DNA of 64,000 nucleotides from Humulus lupulus (taxonomy: Eukaryota; Streptophyta; Magnoliopsida; Rosales; Cannabaceae). How positions within the stretch are numbered: position 1 is the stretch's first letter; every line of letters begins with the position of its first letter. Shown piece by piece: positions 48,918 to 59,725 of the stretch. The notes under the pieces were generated by a model. It was not told the DNA's origin, did no database searches, and was given only the letters and a program-made list of their open reading frames with translations. The stretch lies in the NCBI RefSeq assembly GCF_963169125.1, contig NC_084797.1, positions 86,521,868 through 86,585,867 on the forward strand, in the 5' to 3' direction. The position numbers were made by a program, and so were the translations under genes.

Positions 48918-49870
48918 GATTTGGTGTAGCAATCCACAATCACCCACACTTAATCATGCTGCCCCACAGTCTTAAGTAATTCCACCACGAAGTCCATGGT
49001 GATATCCTCCCATTTCCACACTTGAATCCCTAAAGGCTGTAGCAACCCTGCTGGTCTCTGATGTTCAGCCTTTACCTGCTTACAATTCAAACACTTGGCC
49101 ACATAATCCACCACATCGCTCTTCATTCCCAACCGCCAATACAAGTTTCTCAAATCTTGGTACATCTTCCTCATACTTGGATTTAAGGAATAGGGAGTGG
49201 TATGAGACTCATCAAGAAACTCTCGCCGGACTCCTGAATCTATCAAAATATAAATCCGACCTTTGTACCTCAGTAAACCCATCTTTGAAATAGAAAAGTC
49301 CTTAGCCGCTCTAGCTATGATGCCCTCAGTGTTTTCCCTCAACTGGGGATCCCCCCTGTGCCTCCATGATCCTCTCAAGGAGTGTGGACTGAAGAGTGAT
49401 GTTGGCTAGCTGACCAACTACCAACTCAACACCTACTCTAGTCATCTCTTCAGCTAACATATCTGATATCTGCCTCGAACTGAATAATTGTCCTGGGCCC
49501 TTCAGACTCAACGCGTTGGCCACCACATTGGCCTTCCTAGGATGGTATAAAATGTCGCAATCTTAATCCTTTACCAATTCCAACCAACTCCTCTGGCGCA
49601 GTGTATAGCACTTCTATCCATACAAATAATGCCTCGAAACCTTTAGTGCAAATACCACCTCTGCCAATTCCAGATCATGTGTGGGATACCTTTTCTCATA
49701 CTCCTTCAGCTGTCATGACACATAGGGTATCACATTTTCGGCTTGCATCAATACACAACCCAAACTCTATCTGGAGGCATCACATTAGACTACAAACTTC
49801 TCATTGTCTGATGGTGATCATTCACCACTTCAACTCCTTGAAACTATTCTCACACCAGACTGTCCACGCA
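48918..49870 (-). pseudogene. gypsy2 integrase N-terminus and RNase H
   Basis: Minus strand: the integrase N-terminal region LDESHTTPYSLNPSMRKMYQDLRNLYW, the finger CLNCKQVKAEHQRPAGLLQPL, and the first catalytic block as MDFVVELLKTVGQHD (49240-48950). Before it are the RNase H end and the linker (VANALSLKGPGQLFSSRQISD, 49526), and degenerate RNase H blocks to about 49870. Stops and frame changes are frequent, and the RNase H is poorer than in gypsy1. Confidence 0.8.
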
Positions 49871-49872
49871 TA

Positions 49873-51297
49873 CTAAGTCTTCTTACCCATCAATTCGGTC
49901 AATGGTGTCGCTATTCTAGAGCATCCCTTAACGAACCGCTGATAGTACCCGGCGAATCCCAAAAATATTTTAACCTCGGGTACACTGCTCGGCCTGGGCC
50001 AATCTCTCACTGTCTCAATCCTACTTGGGTCCACCAGAATAACCTCTTTACTGACAATATGGCACAGAAAAGTTACTTGGGGTAACCAAAATTCACATTT
50101 GCTGAACTTAGCATATAACTTGTTCTCTCTCAACTGTTGTAGTACCAGGCGAAGATGTTGCTCGTGCTCTGCCTCTAATTGAGAGTACACCAATATGCCA
50201 TCAATGAATATGATCACAAACTTGTCAAGATAATCCCTGAAGACCCTATTCATTAAGTCCATAAAGTTTGTTGGGTTGTTGGTTAATCCAAAGGACATGA
50301 CTAGGAATTCATAATGTCCACACCTCATGCGGAATGCAGTCTTTGGTATGTCCTCCTCTTTAATCCTTTACTGGTGGTAGCCTGACCGAAGGTCAACATT
50401 GGAGAACACTATCTTCCCATGTAGCTGGTCAAACAAGTCGTTGATCCTGGGCAGTGGGTACTTGTTCTTAATGGTTAACTTGTTCGGCTCTTTGTAGTCA
50501 ATACACATCCTTAAGGATCCATCCTTCTTCTTGACAAACAACACTGGAGCACCCCATGGTGAAAAACTCGGTCTGATGAATCCCAAATCTAGTGACTCTT
50601 GCAATTGAATCTTTAGTTCCTTCAACTTTACTAGAGCCATAATATAAGGTGTCCTAGATACTGGCTCCGCCTCTGGCACCAACTCTATGATGAACTCGAT
50701 CTCTCGGTATGGTGGCAACCCTGGCAAGTCTGCTGGGAACACATCAGGAAATTCACATGCTAATTTGGTCTCATCCAGTCCAAAAGAAACAACTCTAGAA
50801 GTATACACAATGTTCGCTAGGAGTCCTATGCAACCCTCTTTGATTAGGTCTCTAGCCTTCAGTGCTGAAATCATAGGTACTCGTGGTCCACCAACTGTCC
50901 CCAAGAATACAAAGGATACCTCCCCTTCGAGTTCAAAGGTCACCATCCTGCGCTTGCAGTCAATCGTTGCCCTGTACTTTGATAACTAATCCATCCCTAG
51001 GATCATATCAAAGTTGTCCATCGCTAACTTAATCAGGTCCACAAATAAGTCTTTACTGTCTATCTCTACTGGTAATGCTCTAACCCATCTCCTAGAGACT
51101 ACCAATTCCCCAGTCGGCAAAAAAGTCTTGAATTCCTTACCATAAAAATAACTAGGTCTACACAACTGATCTATCACCCTAGCAGATACAAATGAATGAG
51201 TAGCCCCTGAATCAATCAATGCAGCAAATGAAGAATCGACACTAGAAATCTGACCTGTCACGATCGAGGGGCTAGCCTCAACATCCGTTTGGGTCAA
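49873..51297 (-). pseudogene. gypsy2 protease and reverse transcriptase
   Basis: Protease: AALIDSGATHSFVSARVIDQLC (about 51230-51165), with the catalytic DSGA intact, unlike gypsy1. Pre-[96 protein letters not shown]. The polymerase motif is [10 protein letters not shown] (about 50220-50190), with Gly for the second catalytic Asp, so RT is inactive. Stops fall at about 50990 and 50367. Confidence 0.88.
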
Positions 51298-52240
51298 GGT
51301 AAATACTGTGACACGAGTGAGGTTGTCGCTCTATTTCAGCTCTTCCTTCATGTCTTGTGGGCAGTCCTTCTTCAAATGACTAATGATCCCAAAAGTAAAG
51401 CAGGCCCTAATCCTGCACTCTCCCTAATGTTGTCGTCTGGACTGAGGACACATTGGGAAACTCCTCCAGTTGACTCCCCCACCCTAACGACCACCGAGAG
51501 CACCCCATGCCCTCCTATCTAAACCAGGAGGAATAAAAGAATCTGGTGCCTTTCTCTTCTGATCACTAGGGCCACTATCTCGGCTAGATCTAGTAAAAGG
51601 AAGCACCCTCCTCCGAGCATCGTGCCTAGCAGCACCCTCTCTCCATATTTAATCCTCGGCCCCCTTAGTAGTAAGGGCCTTCTCCACTAACTATGCATAG
51701 GTGGTAGTTCAAGGATCCAATGTTTTCTTAATGTCACAAGCGATCATAACGTTCAATCCCCACATAAAGCAGTCCCTCCATGCCATATCAGTTGGCACCA
51801 AGTCTGGCACGAACTTTGCTAACCAGTTAAACATCAAAACATACTCTATAACCATCATCCAGTTCTGAGTTAGATTAACTAACTCGTCTACCTTTGCAGC
51901 TTGAACTGCAACACTATAATTTTCTCATTGAAAATGTTTATGAATTCTTTCCAAGTCATAACTACCACATTCCTCCTTTAGGACACAACATCCCACCAGA
52001 TGTGGGTGTCCTCTCTCAACATGTAGCCTTCTGCAGAACTTGTAACCCAATAACCAGAGGAGGGGCCTGCTGCCTCAACTATCGTTACTCTTCTTCTGTT
52101 TGATAAGTCAGATTCCATCTCGAAAAATAACTGTTGCCAATTTGGTGGGGCAAGTGGAGGGTCCTGACCCTAGTTTTCATCCTCGACCCTATTGTTGCGA
52201 AGTCTGATTGATCATCGAGGCATTGCAGCAATTTGTCTCC
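51298..52240 (-). pseudogene. gypsy2 gag, degenerate, with an internal deletion
   Basis: The ATG at 52223-52221 reads MPR then a stop, then SIRLRNNRVEDEN and the same TAG at codon 18 (52172-52170) as gypsy1. The zinc knuckle reads CFTFGIISHLKKDC (about 51400-51358), with Phe for the second Cys. Between about 52025 and 52035 roughly 250 bp present in gypsy1 (the coiled-coil to capsid junction) are missing. The upstream edge is cut by the Tat3 LTR at 52241. Confidence 0.8.
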
Positions 52241-52427
52241 TGTGGATGCCAAAATTTCAGTTGCACGAGAACCCCGCCTTGTGCACATCAAAATATAGGC
52301 TCGAGATGGAAACGACCAAGCTAGACCTTCCACCTTGTGCTAAAGGACTCGTGATAGGACCTAGTGAGACATGGCATCGTGCCACAGACCCCGTCTCTCG
52401 CCCCTCGCACGCTCTGCCTCGCGGAAG

Positions 52428-52672
52428 CGTCTCGCGAGGGCATCCGCCTGCTCTTTCTCATACGAGCATCTTGCGAGGCCCCTTGCATACTCCACCTTAT
52501 GCCAATGTGTCATGAGGGCACCTGCCTACTTCACCTCATGAGGCTGCTCGCACGCTCTGCCTCGCGTCAGCATCTCATGAGGGCGCATGCCTAATCCACT
52601 TTGTGCTAGTGTTTCGTGAGGCCCTTCGCATGCTCCACCTCACACCAGTGTCTTGTGAGGGTCTTGCATCCC
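52428..52672. repeat. 39-bp minisatellite in the Tat3 LTR, six units
   Basis: Anchors of type CGTCTCGCGAGG start at 52428, 52467, 52506, 52571, 52610 and 52649. All spacings are exactly 39 bp except one of 65, which includes a 26-bp extra piece (CTCGCACGCTCTGCCTCGCG) also found before the first unit. The TCGCGA core decays to TTGCGA, TCATGA or TCGTGA in later units, as expected from CpG deamination. Confidence 0.9.
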
Positions 52673-53138
52673 AGGCTTTTTGGGATTGTGCCCTCCCTGA
52701 CGACATATTGGGTCTTCAATAATTGAAGTTCGTAGAATTAGGGAGCCTTGCGGGGATGAAAACCAACGTATGACCAAAAGAGCTCGTACATGTGTGGAAA
52801 GCGCAGAAAAATAGTGCACCTTGTCCACCCTAGGTACAAAATACGTACGGGGGTATGGCACTGGACACTCGTGATGTCTGATCCTAATCTCCACACTGGA
52901 CAAGTAGTGGTCATACGATTAAGGTACATGATGTGGTCCTTCCCAGCCAGCCTCTGACGTTCGTACTAAACAAATAGAGGAGGTACAACTAGGTACTAAA
53001 ATTGAGGTGCTCCCGCAGACCCTTGGCGTGTACTGAAGCCAACCATCACACTCCTGGCACCACTACCATTCGTAGATTGCATATCTAGGGTCATGTTCCC
53101 CTTGGACCTCCATGTACAGTGAGCCAATAATGCTCTCC

Positions 53139-53146
53139 TATAAATA
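53139..53146 (+). promoter_or_regulatory. TATA box of the Tat3 LTR
   Basis: TATAAATA in the context CTCCTATAAATATGG, about 240 bp before the LTR end, with a CCAAT sequence about 25 bp upstream. Confidence 0.65.
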
Positions 53147-53383
53147 TGGTCTCCCTTCACCTAAGAAAGGGATCAAATTTTAGAAGTTTTGTAATCAGCC
53201 ATTGCTAATGAATACACACATTCTACATTCACTCTATTTTCCATTCTAAAATTCTAGCATTTACGTGTTGTGTTCTTAATACCATCAAAAAGTTTGCTTG
53301 AAGTTCAACTTATTTAGGTTCGCTTCTTTTACAACTCACAAAGTTCTTGATCTAACTTAGTTGACGAGTTATTACTATCAACA

Positions 53384-53401
53384 GTTTGGCGCCGTCTGTG
53401 G
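53384..53401 (+). other. Primer-site-like sequence of Tat3
   Basis: GTTTGGCGCCGTCTGTGG directly after the LTR end, one base different from the Tat2 site. Confidence 0.72.
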
Positions 53402-53451
53402 AAAGGATAAGTGTCAAGCCACTGTTCTTCTATTGATTTCGGTAGGGAAAT

Positions 53452-54900
53452 ATGCCAAGATGTTCTAAGTGTTTGAGAGAACCATGAGAGGTTGAGGTCC
53501 ACCTGGACGAAGATCAGCTGAAAGCTACCATGAGGAACCCTCCACCACCCAAAAATGTGGATGCACCAAAGGAGCCCAGGGCTCCTAAAGATGAAAGGGA
53601 GGCTTCATCCCTAGTTGTCCAGCCTGATGGAGACTGTCCAAGACCAGCGGCTGACCCTACGGGTGGCGTAGGAGTGTTTCCTCCTCCAAGGCCACCACAT
53701 GTGCCAAACTCCGGCAGGCAAAATCCAGGTCCTTCAACGCGCAGACCCGATAAGATTCCGCGAGTACATTACATAACCTCAAGCTCTAGGAATTGATTCT
53801 ACGAAAATGAGATATGCAAGTTACACCAAAAGAATAAAAGGCGAGAAACCACCTTAGAAAATATGCAAGAGGTGTTAAATGGCCTGTTACAGGGAAAGTC
53901 AAGCATGCCTTTTCCTAAGCAAAAGGAGAAAGGCCATGAGGGAGGAGAGACCACAGTCCCTGTGGATGATGGGAGGAATCAACCCTCAACTAGCATTACC
54001 CCTCAGCCAAAAAGCAGCATGAATGTCCCAGGTAGGCGAAGCAACCTAAAAGGTCAGAGTGGAGGAAATACGCTATCCCTCAAAATGAAGTTGAGGTCAC
54101 TTCAAGGGAAACACCCCCAGACTTGAGGGAAGAGCTCAACATGAGAAGGATGGATGAGAGGACCACACCTCTTGTGGCCTCTGCGGAAGAAGAAAGGAAA
54201 GGAAAGGCCAACCCATCCAACTTGAGAGATTCCTTGAACAAAAGGAGACAAGACTTAAACACTGAGATGCAAAGCCTACGGAGCAAGATAATCACTGCAT
54301 CTGGGGGGCACACTGTTGATGATGAGTTTGATTACAAACCACCCTTCACAAGATAATTCCAAACCGTGCAGCTTCCAACCAACTTTAAAGAGCCTCACAT
54401 GACCTCTTACGAGGGCAATACGGATCCAAAGTACCATCTTGATGCGTTCAATGACCTAATTAAGTTAAGGGGAATTAATAGCAAATTTAGATGCCACTGC
54501 TTTCCTATCACGTTAAAGGATCTTGCGTACAATTTGTTCAAGAGACTCAAGCCAGGGTCCATCAGTTCTTGGCAACAATTTTCTGTCAAATTTCTTAAGC
54601 AGCATCACGCTATGCGTGATTACACCATGCCAGACACCAACCTCACTAACGTAAAACAAGGAGAAGACGAGATCCTAAAGAGCTATATCCATATGTTCAA
54701 TATTGAGGCAACCAAAGTAGGAAGCCTGACCCGAGGGGAGTTAAAAATGGCCATTAAAGCTGAGTGCGCCCGGGTAGTAAGCTGTGGGACAACATGATAA
54801 AGAGAGAGGTCACTGACTTAGAAGATTTCTATGAACGGGCACAAAAATACATCCACGTTGGGGTTGGTCAGAAGAGTCTTAAGGTTGGGAAGAGCAAGCC
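53452..54900 (+). pseudogene. Tat3 gag, interrupted
   Basis: The ATG at 53452 gives MPRCSKCLREP then a stop. Later open pieces: PPPPKNVDAPKEPRAPKDEREASS (Pro-rich, 53530), MQEVLNGLLQGKSSMPFPKQKEK (53863), and EELNMRRMDERTTPL with SLNKRRQDLNTEMQSLRSKI (54123). The capsid region follows: KYHLDAFNDLIKLRGINSKFRCHCFPITLKDLAYNLFKRLKPGSISSWQQFSVKFLKQH, then LTNVKQGEDEILKSYIHMFN and in the next frame KLWDNMIKREVTDLEDFYERAQKYIHV (54366-54880). It stops at 54900, where an LTR is inserted. Gag packages the element's RNA. The knuckle and pol are missing. Confidence 0.85.
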
Positions 54901-57221
54901 TGTAACGACCCAAAATCACTAATAAAGCTTAAGGGCCTTGATTAGCGTGCTGGGAGGGCACAATTGGTTTATGTGTGAATTAAATAGTTTAATGCATGAT
55001 TTTGTGATAAGTATACTTGTATGGTTATATGAATATACATGTGATTATATGTTATAATTATGAGGACCACATTATTATGTGGGTAAATCTGCAGCATGCG
55101 ACTTGAGACGATCCTAGGGAGCTTGTTAGCGGGAAAGTCATAATAGGGCTTAATACTTGACTTGGGGCAAGTCAAGGGGTATTTCAGGTATTGGATGGTT
55201 ATTTAGGTTATCAGGTTATGGAAATAAATAATTGGAGATATATTTGAGGTTAGGAAGCTTAGGTGGGAATACTGGGGAATTTTACCATTTTGCCCTCGGG
55301 GATGTTTCCGGTACCCCGAGCCTCGGGATTGACTTAATTGTTTAAGGATAGGTAGACAAAATTTTAGAAAATGGTACAAAAAATAACCAAACCGACCTTC
55401 TCTCCTCTTCTCTTTCTCTCTCAAAGGAACCACAAAGAACCAAGAAGAACTTGGCTGAAATTTAGAGAATTGGAGCTGTGATTTAGGAGATTAGCTCCAG
55501 GATTGGCTAATGATTCAATCAAGAATTAAGGTAAGCCATGAGCTTTATGCATGGTGGTTAAATTCTGTGGTTATGGAGGAGTTTTGAGGTGTTTATGGGT
55601 TTTGACATTGAAGGACTGAATTGAAGCTTGGAACTTGGGAGTTAGCTCAGAAATCTCTTAGAGAGTTGGTTCATCAGAGAAGGTAAGCTCGAATTTATGA
55701 GTTAATGATAGAATCTTAGTGATTTCTTGACTGGTTTCGATGTTTTTAAGCATTTGTGTTTCAGAGATTGAAGTGGGATTTTGGTGAGCTTCTAGGCTAA
55801 GTTTTTGCTGGGTTGTATTGCTGGAATTGTGTTAGAAGTTTTGTGATAATTGAGTCGTGGAATTGGGATAGTTTTGGATGGTTTTGAGTGAGATTTGAGA
55901 GTAAAAAATGGTGGTTTTTCTGGGTTCGAAGGGGTCGGGCCGCAACATAGTTCTTGGAGCACCACGGCCCTCTGAGGCTGATGGGTGCTGAAGATGGAGG
56001 GCGGGCCGCGACATGGGGCATGTAGGGCCACGGCCCATGTCTGGTTTTGGGCAAGGGTGAGCCTCTGGTTGGGGCCATGCTGCGGCATAGGGAGGCTGAG
56101 CCGTGGCCCTTAAGGAAATTAGGGTTTTGGGGATTTTAAGCATTGGAATTTAACCTATGGTGCTCGGGATCGAATCTACTACCGCATTTGGTGGAATCCG
56201 ATGTTCCGGAGACTAGAACCTTATCTAGAAGCCCTTTTACAATTATTAATGGTATCCCTTATCTTGGTTGTGACTAGGTATAAGCTAGGGGCTCGAGAAA
56301 TGGATCATGCTCAAGAGGCATCTCACGTAACCAGTACACTTGGAAATTAAAGGTAAGAAAACTATACTCGATTGTGAATTGATAATGGGTCTAAGGGCTC
56401 CCTATCTTGTATGCTTATTGAAGGATGGTATTATGCCATGTGAATAATAAACAAATGGCCTAAGGGTGCTAGAGTGTACATTAGCACACAGGGTGTAGCT
56501 TAGCCACTGGTAGTTGAGGACAGTTTATTATGCACTGAGCTTGGTTTAAGAGGACCAGAGTCAGTGGAGTAAACAGAGTGTGCGACCTAAAGGCGTTGAC
56601 CCTGCTTTTCATGTGACTTGATTGTTATTAATGATTGAAGGATTTGTCGTGCTGAATAGTTGAGTGTTTGTTTGTTGATTCTCTAGTAATATCTGTGGAC
56701 TATGTGATTAATGTCACATGCTTTAAGGATTACTCAATTGTTATCAATATTTTTACTAGAACGTTATGTTTTCTTGCTGGGCCTTGGCTCATGGGTGTTA
56801 CATGGTGCAGGTAAAGGCAAGGGCAAGCTTGATCAGCCTTGAGTCGGAGAGCTCTGAGAGTAGAATGTACATGATCAGCTACTGAACCACAATGGTTGAG
56901 GAGGAGGCAGGAACAGGAGGATCATAAATGTATGTTTTGCCCTTAGAGTGGCTAGCGGTTGTTTGTACTCTAAAAATTTTGTAAACTGAATTTCAAACAC
57001 TGTTTCTTTTATGATCCCTTATGTAAAACATTTCATTATATGAAATGTATATTTTATGACCAAAACCTTTTAACCCTAGTTCATTAGTGATGTCAGTGAC
57101 ACGATTTTAACTAAATAACTTGATTAGCAAGTCCCGAACCTTTATAAATACACAGTGTAACGGTCTTGGCTACCCAGGGCGTTACAACTCGGTATCAGAG
57201 CATCCTAGGTTTAAGGTCAAA
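54901..57221 (+). mobile_element. Family A 5' LTR with primer site and leader stub
   Basis: The LTR is 54901-57186 (2286 bp), TGTAACGACCC to GGGCGTTACA. Unlike the solo LTRs it is followed by a primer site, CGGTATCAGAGC (57190-57201), and 20 bp of leader. The internal region then ends abruptly at an inverted LTR fragment. The left flank 5-mer, AAGCC, is not repeated on the right. The LTR carries GTAAG sites at 55531, 55683 and 56353, GTAAA at 56811, and a GC island at about 55930-56110. Confidence 0.88.
57190..57201 (+). other. Primer binding site of the family A element
   Basis: GGTATCAGAGC, three bases after the LTR end, matches the initiator-Met-tRNA site. It proves that this LTR is the 5' end of an element and not a solo LTR. 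Confidence 0.88.
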
Positions 57222-57679
57222 TAACCGCTTACATCCCGACACCTAACTAATCACCAATTATTTACCTCAATGTCAAATAGCCTCCAATATATTTCCCAAA
57301 TTTCCAGAAATACCCCTAGGCTCCCCCGAGTCGGGTATAAATCCCCACCGTGACATTTCCGCTAAATCGCTCACTAGGAACGCCTTGAATCACAAGCTGC
57401 AAATATATCCACATAATAATTTGGTCTCAACAATTTATCACAAATATTACATTTATGCCCTCAACGGGCCAAAATTACGAATAAGCCCTTTTAATCTAAT
57501 CAGGCCCTACATGCATACTAATACAAATAATCATGCATCTCATATATCCAAATAATCATGTAAGCATGTTGATCACATAATCATGCATTTAATCATTTAA
57601 TTCACACATAATCCAGTTATGCCCTCCCGGCACACTAATCTAGGCTCTTAAGCCCTATTAGTGATTTTGGGTCGTTACA
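57222..57679 (-). repeat. Inverted LTR fragment (first about 458 bp of family A)
   Basis: The right end GGGTCGTTACA is an intact LTR start on the minus strand. The left end breaks about 458 bp into the LTR, at the region equivalent to 8710-8735 of the solo LTR at 8276. It lies head to head with the LTR at 54901, only about 20 bp past that element's primer site. Confidence 0.88.
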
Positions 57680-59725
57680 AAAATAATGTTTAGAAAATAT
57701 GTTACAACTCAAAAATATAATTACGGTTGACCTAAGTGACAAAGCAGTTCATTTTATTACATTTCCCAAAATAACCCTAGTTGTGGTAGCCAGGTAGGCC
57801 GAACATGTACTCGTCATTCCATGATCTCCGTACTCGTGATTGGTCAACCTTTCTTTTGCCTTTACCTAGACCATAGAGCACCTGTGAGCCGAAGCCCAGC
57901 AAGAAAACTCAATGTATAACTATTCACATATATATATATATATCAATCCATAATAAGTAGCAAAACTGTCAACAAACTAAACACATAGCGACCTACGCCA
58001 ACCCAAGTGCTCTACCAAGCCCTAGGTCCGTGGTGTTCACCAAGCAGGTGGATACAACACCCTTGGAGGGTCTCTCCCTAGTGGTCTGCACTGAGCTTGC
58101 TCAACACCGATCCCGACTTCTTACCATTCTTGGGTTTCGCAATTCATTCATAAACAAGCATATCACACCATAATAATCACATATATTCACACATATATTA
58201 AACATGAACAATAAGGTCGTGCCATGAAACACAAGCAATAGGGCCATGCCCTGCTCTATGGGTACAACAATTTTCTTACCTATGTCCTCTGCGATCTTGA
58301 GCACAGTCCTCTAACCGGAGCCTCGTTGAAAACCTAGTCACAACACATTCATAATAACCATCCATCAAACCTCAAACTAATTAATAACTTCAAAATATTA
58401 ATCTAGCCTATGGGACCTTGGATCCTACCAAGTAGTGTAGTAGAATCCTTCCTGGGCCTTAACATTCGAGTTCCCGAGCCCAAAACCTACATTTCCCCTT
58501 TTTTTCCATTTTGGGTCGTGGCATGCCCTCTAGGGTCACAGCTCGCTACAAGTCAGAGTGCAAAGCCTTCTCTGCTGAAGGACATGGGCCATGACACGCT
58601 AAGCCATGTGCCGTGACACCTGGGCAATCTCAGGGCTCCCAAAGTCCTTTCGCACTCACGGGTCGCGGCGCATGTAGAACAGGGCCGCAACACGAGTCCC
58701 AGAAACCCATAAACCAACAATTTTTGTTATGTTTTCGCCGAGCCTAAATACATAATTCATACTCAAAACACCAACCAAACATAGAATTAAGCCTTGAATC
58801 CTTATTCACACTGCCTAAATATCTCAACCATCCCATAAAAAATTCCATACACTTATGAAACACCCAAAACCAATCTTGGAATCCTCTCACATCCAAGCCT
58901 ATAATTCTAACATAATTCAAAAGAATTATACAAAAAAGATTAAGCTTAGGCCCTTACCTCTAACATATGTTCAACGTTGAGCTAATCCCCAAGCACAACA
59001 AGTCCAATCCTCCAATTCTTTAGCCTAGAATCCTCAAAGTTTCATCATAACCTTCAAGCACCATAGAGAGGGAGAGAGAATCGAGTGAGAGAGAGTGTGT
59101 GTGTGCTTAGAGTTCTGTTTCCTTCTTTTGTTTTCTTAATTCCAGTGTTTTCTCAAAGCCACTCAGCTGCCTAAGTCTATCCCAGCTTCCTAATCACCAA
59201 AACACCCCAATGTCTATCCTCAATTCTTTAATGGCATCAAGGGAAATTCCGTCAATTACCACATCCCGCTAAATCCTCGAGTGTTCCAGTAAATCCCCAT
59301 TTAATCCCCAATATACTTAAACAATCTCTAAATCATTACACGTTACCCAGTAACTCATGAGCATCCAGTGTGTTCCCAAAATACCCCTAGGCTCCTCTCG
59401 AGCCGGGTATTCGACCCCGTTGTGACTATTTAGCTAAACCGCTCCCTAAGACCGTCTCGGATCGCAGATCACAAATATATCACCACACCATTGTGGTATC
59501 CATCACAACATACAAATATATTTGATTTATGCCCTCAACAAGCCAAAATTACAAATATGCCCCTAATTGCCAAACTTGGCCCACATGCATATTTAATTCA
59601 CCTAACACATGGATTTCTAATCACATAATCATTTAATTTATACATTAGCATAATTAAATCAATTATTGCCATCCCAGCACGCTAATCAAGACCCTAAGCC
59701 TTATTAGCAAATTTGGGACGCTACA
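57680..59725 (-). repeat. Truncated family B LTR, probable gypsy2 5' LTR
   Basis: It starts abruptly at AAAATAATGTTTAG, equivalent to position 37150 of the 36971-39221 LTR, so about 170 bp of the LTR 3' end are missing. It ends GGGACGCTACA at 59725. Only about two 16-bp minisatellite units remain (about 58106-58140), against six in the partner. An (AT)8 run lies at 57928-57943. Divergence from the partner is clearly larger than between the gypsy1 LTRs. Confidence 0.82.

Larger units (their letters stand above)
52241..53383 (+). repeat. Tat3 LTR
   Basis: It starts TGTGGATGCC and ends CTATCAACA, 1143 bp. It has a 39-bp minisatellite at about 52428-52672 and a TATA box at 53139 with CCAAT just upstream (53114-53118). 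Confidence 0.87.
52241..54900 (+). mobile_element. Tat3: 5' part of a Tat-like gypsy element (LTR, primer site, gag)
   Basis: An LTR (52241-53383), a primer-site-like GTTTGGCGCCGTCTGTGG, and gag run to 54900, where a family A LTR interrupts. TCTCC (52236-52240) would be the left target duplication; the right one is not in the window because the rest of the element is missing. It inserted in gypsy2 gag, opposite strand. Confidence 0.85.
36971..59725 (-). mobile_element. gypsy2: chromovirus-like element with at least four nested insertions
   Basis: The 3' LTR is 36971-39221, the polypurine tract 39222-39238, and pol and gag run leftward-coded from 39239 to 52240. They are interrupted by 39846-44659, 45042-48917 and Tat3 at 52241. 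The truncated LTR at 57680-59725 shares subfamily-specific wording with 36971-39221 (CCCAAGTGCTC, CCTTGGAGGGTCTC), so it is most likely the 5' LTR of the same element. The U5 end, primer site and first gag bases were lost in a rearrangement. The outer flanks AGAAA and CACCA do not match, so the pairing is not proven. Confidence 0.75.

Noticed and set aside
52192..52929. Open frames across the Tat3 LTR.
   Set aside because: They exist because the 39-bp minisatellite is a multiple of three; the LTR is noncoding.
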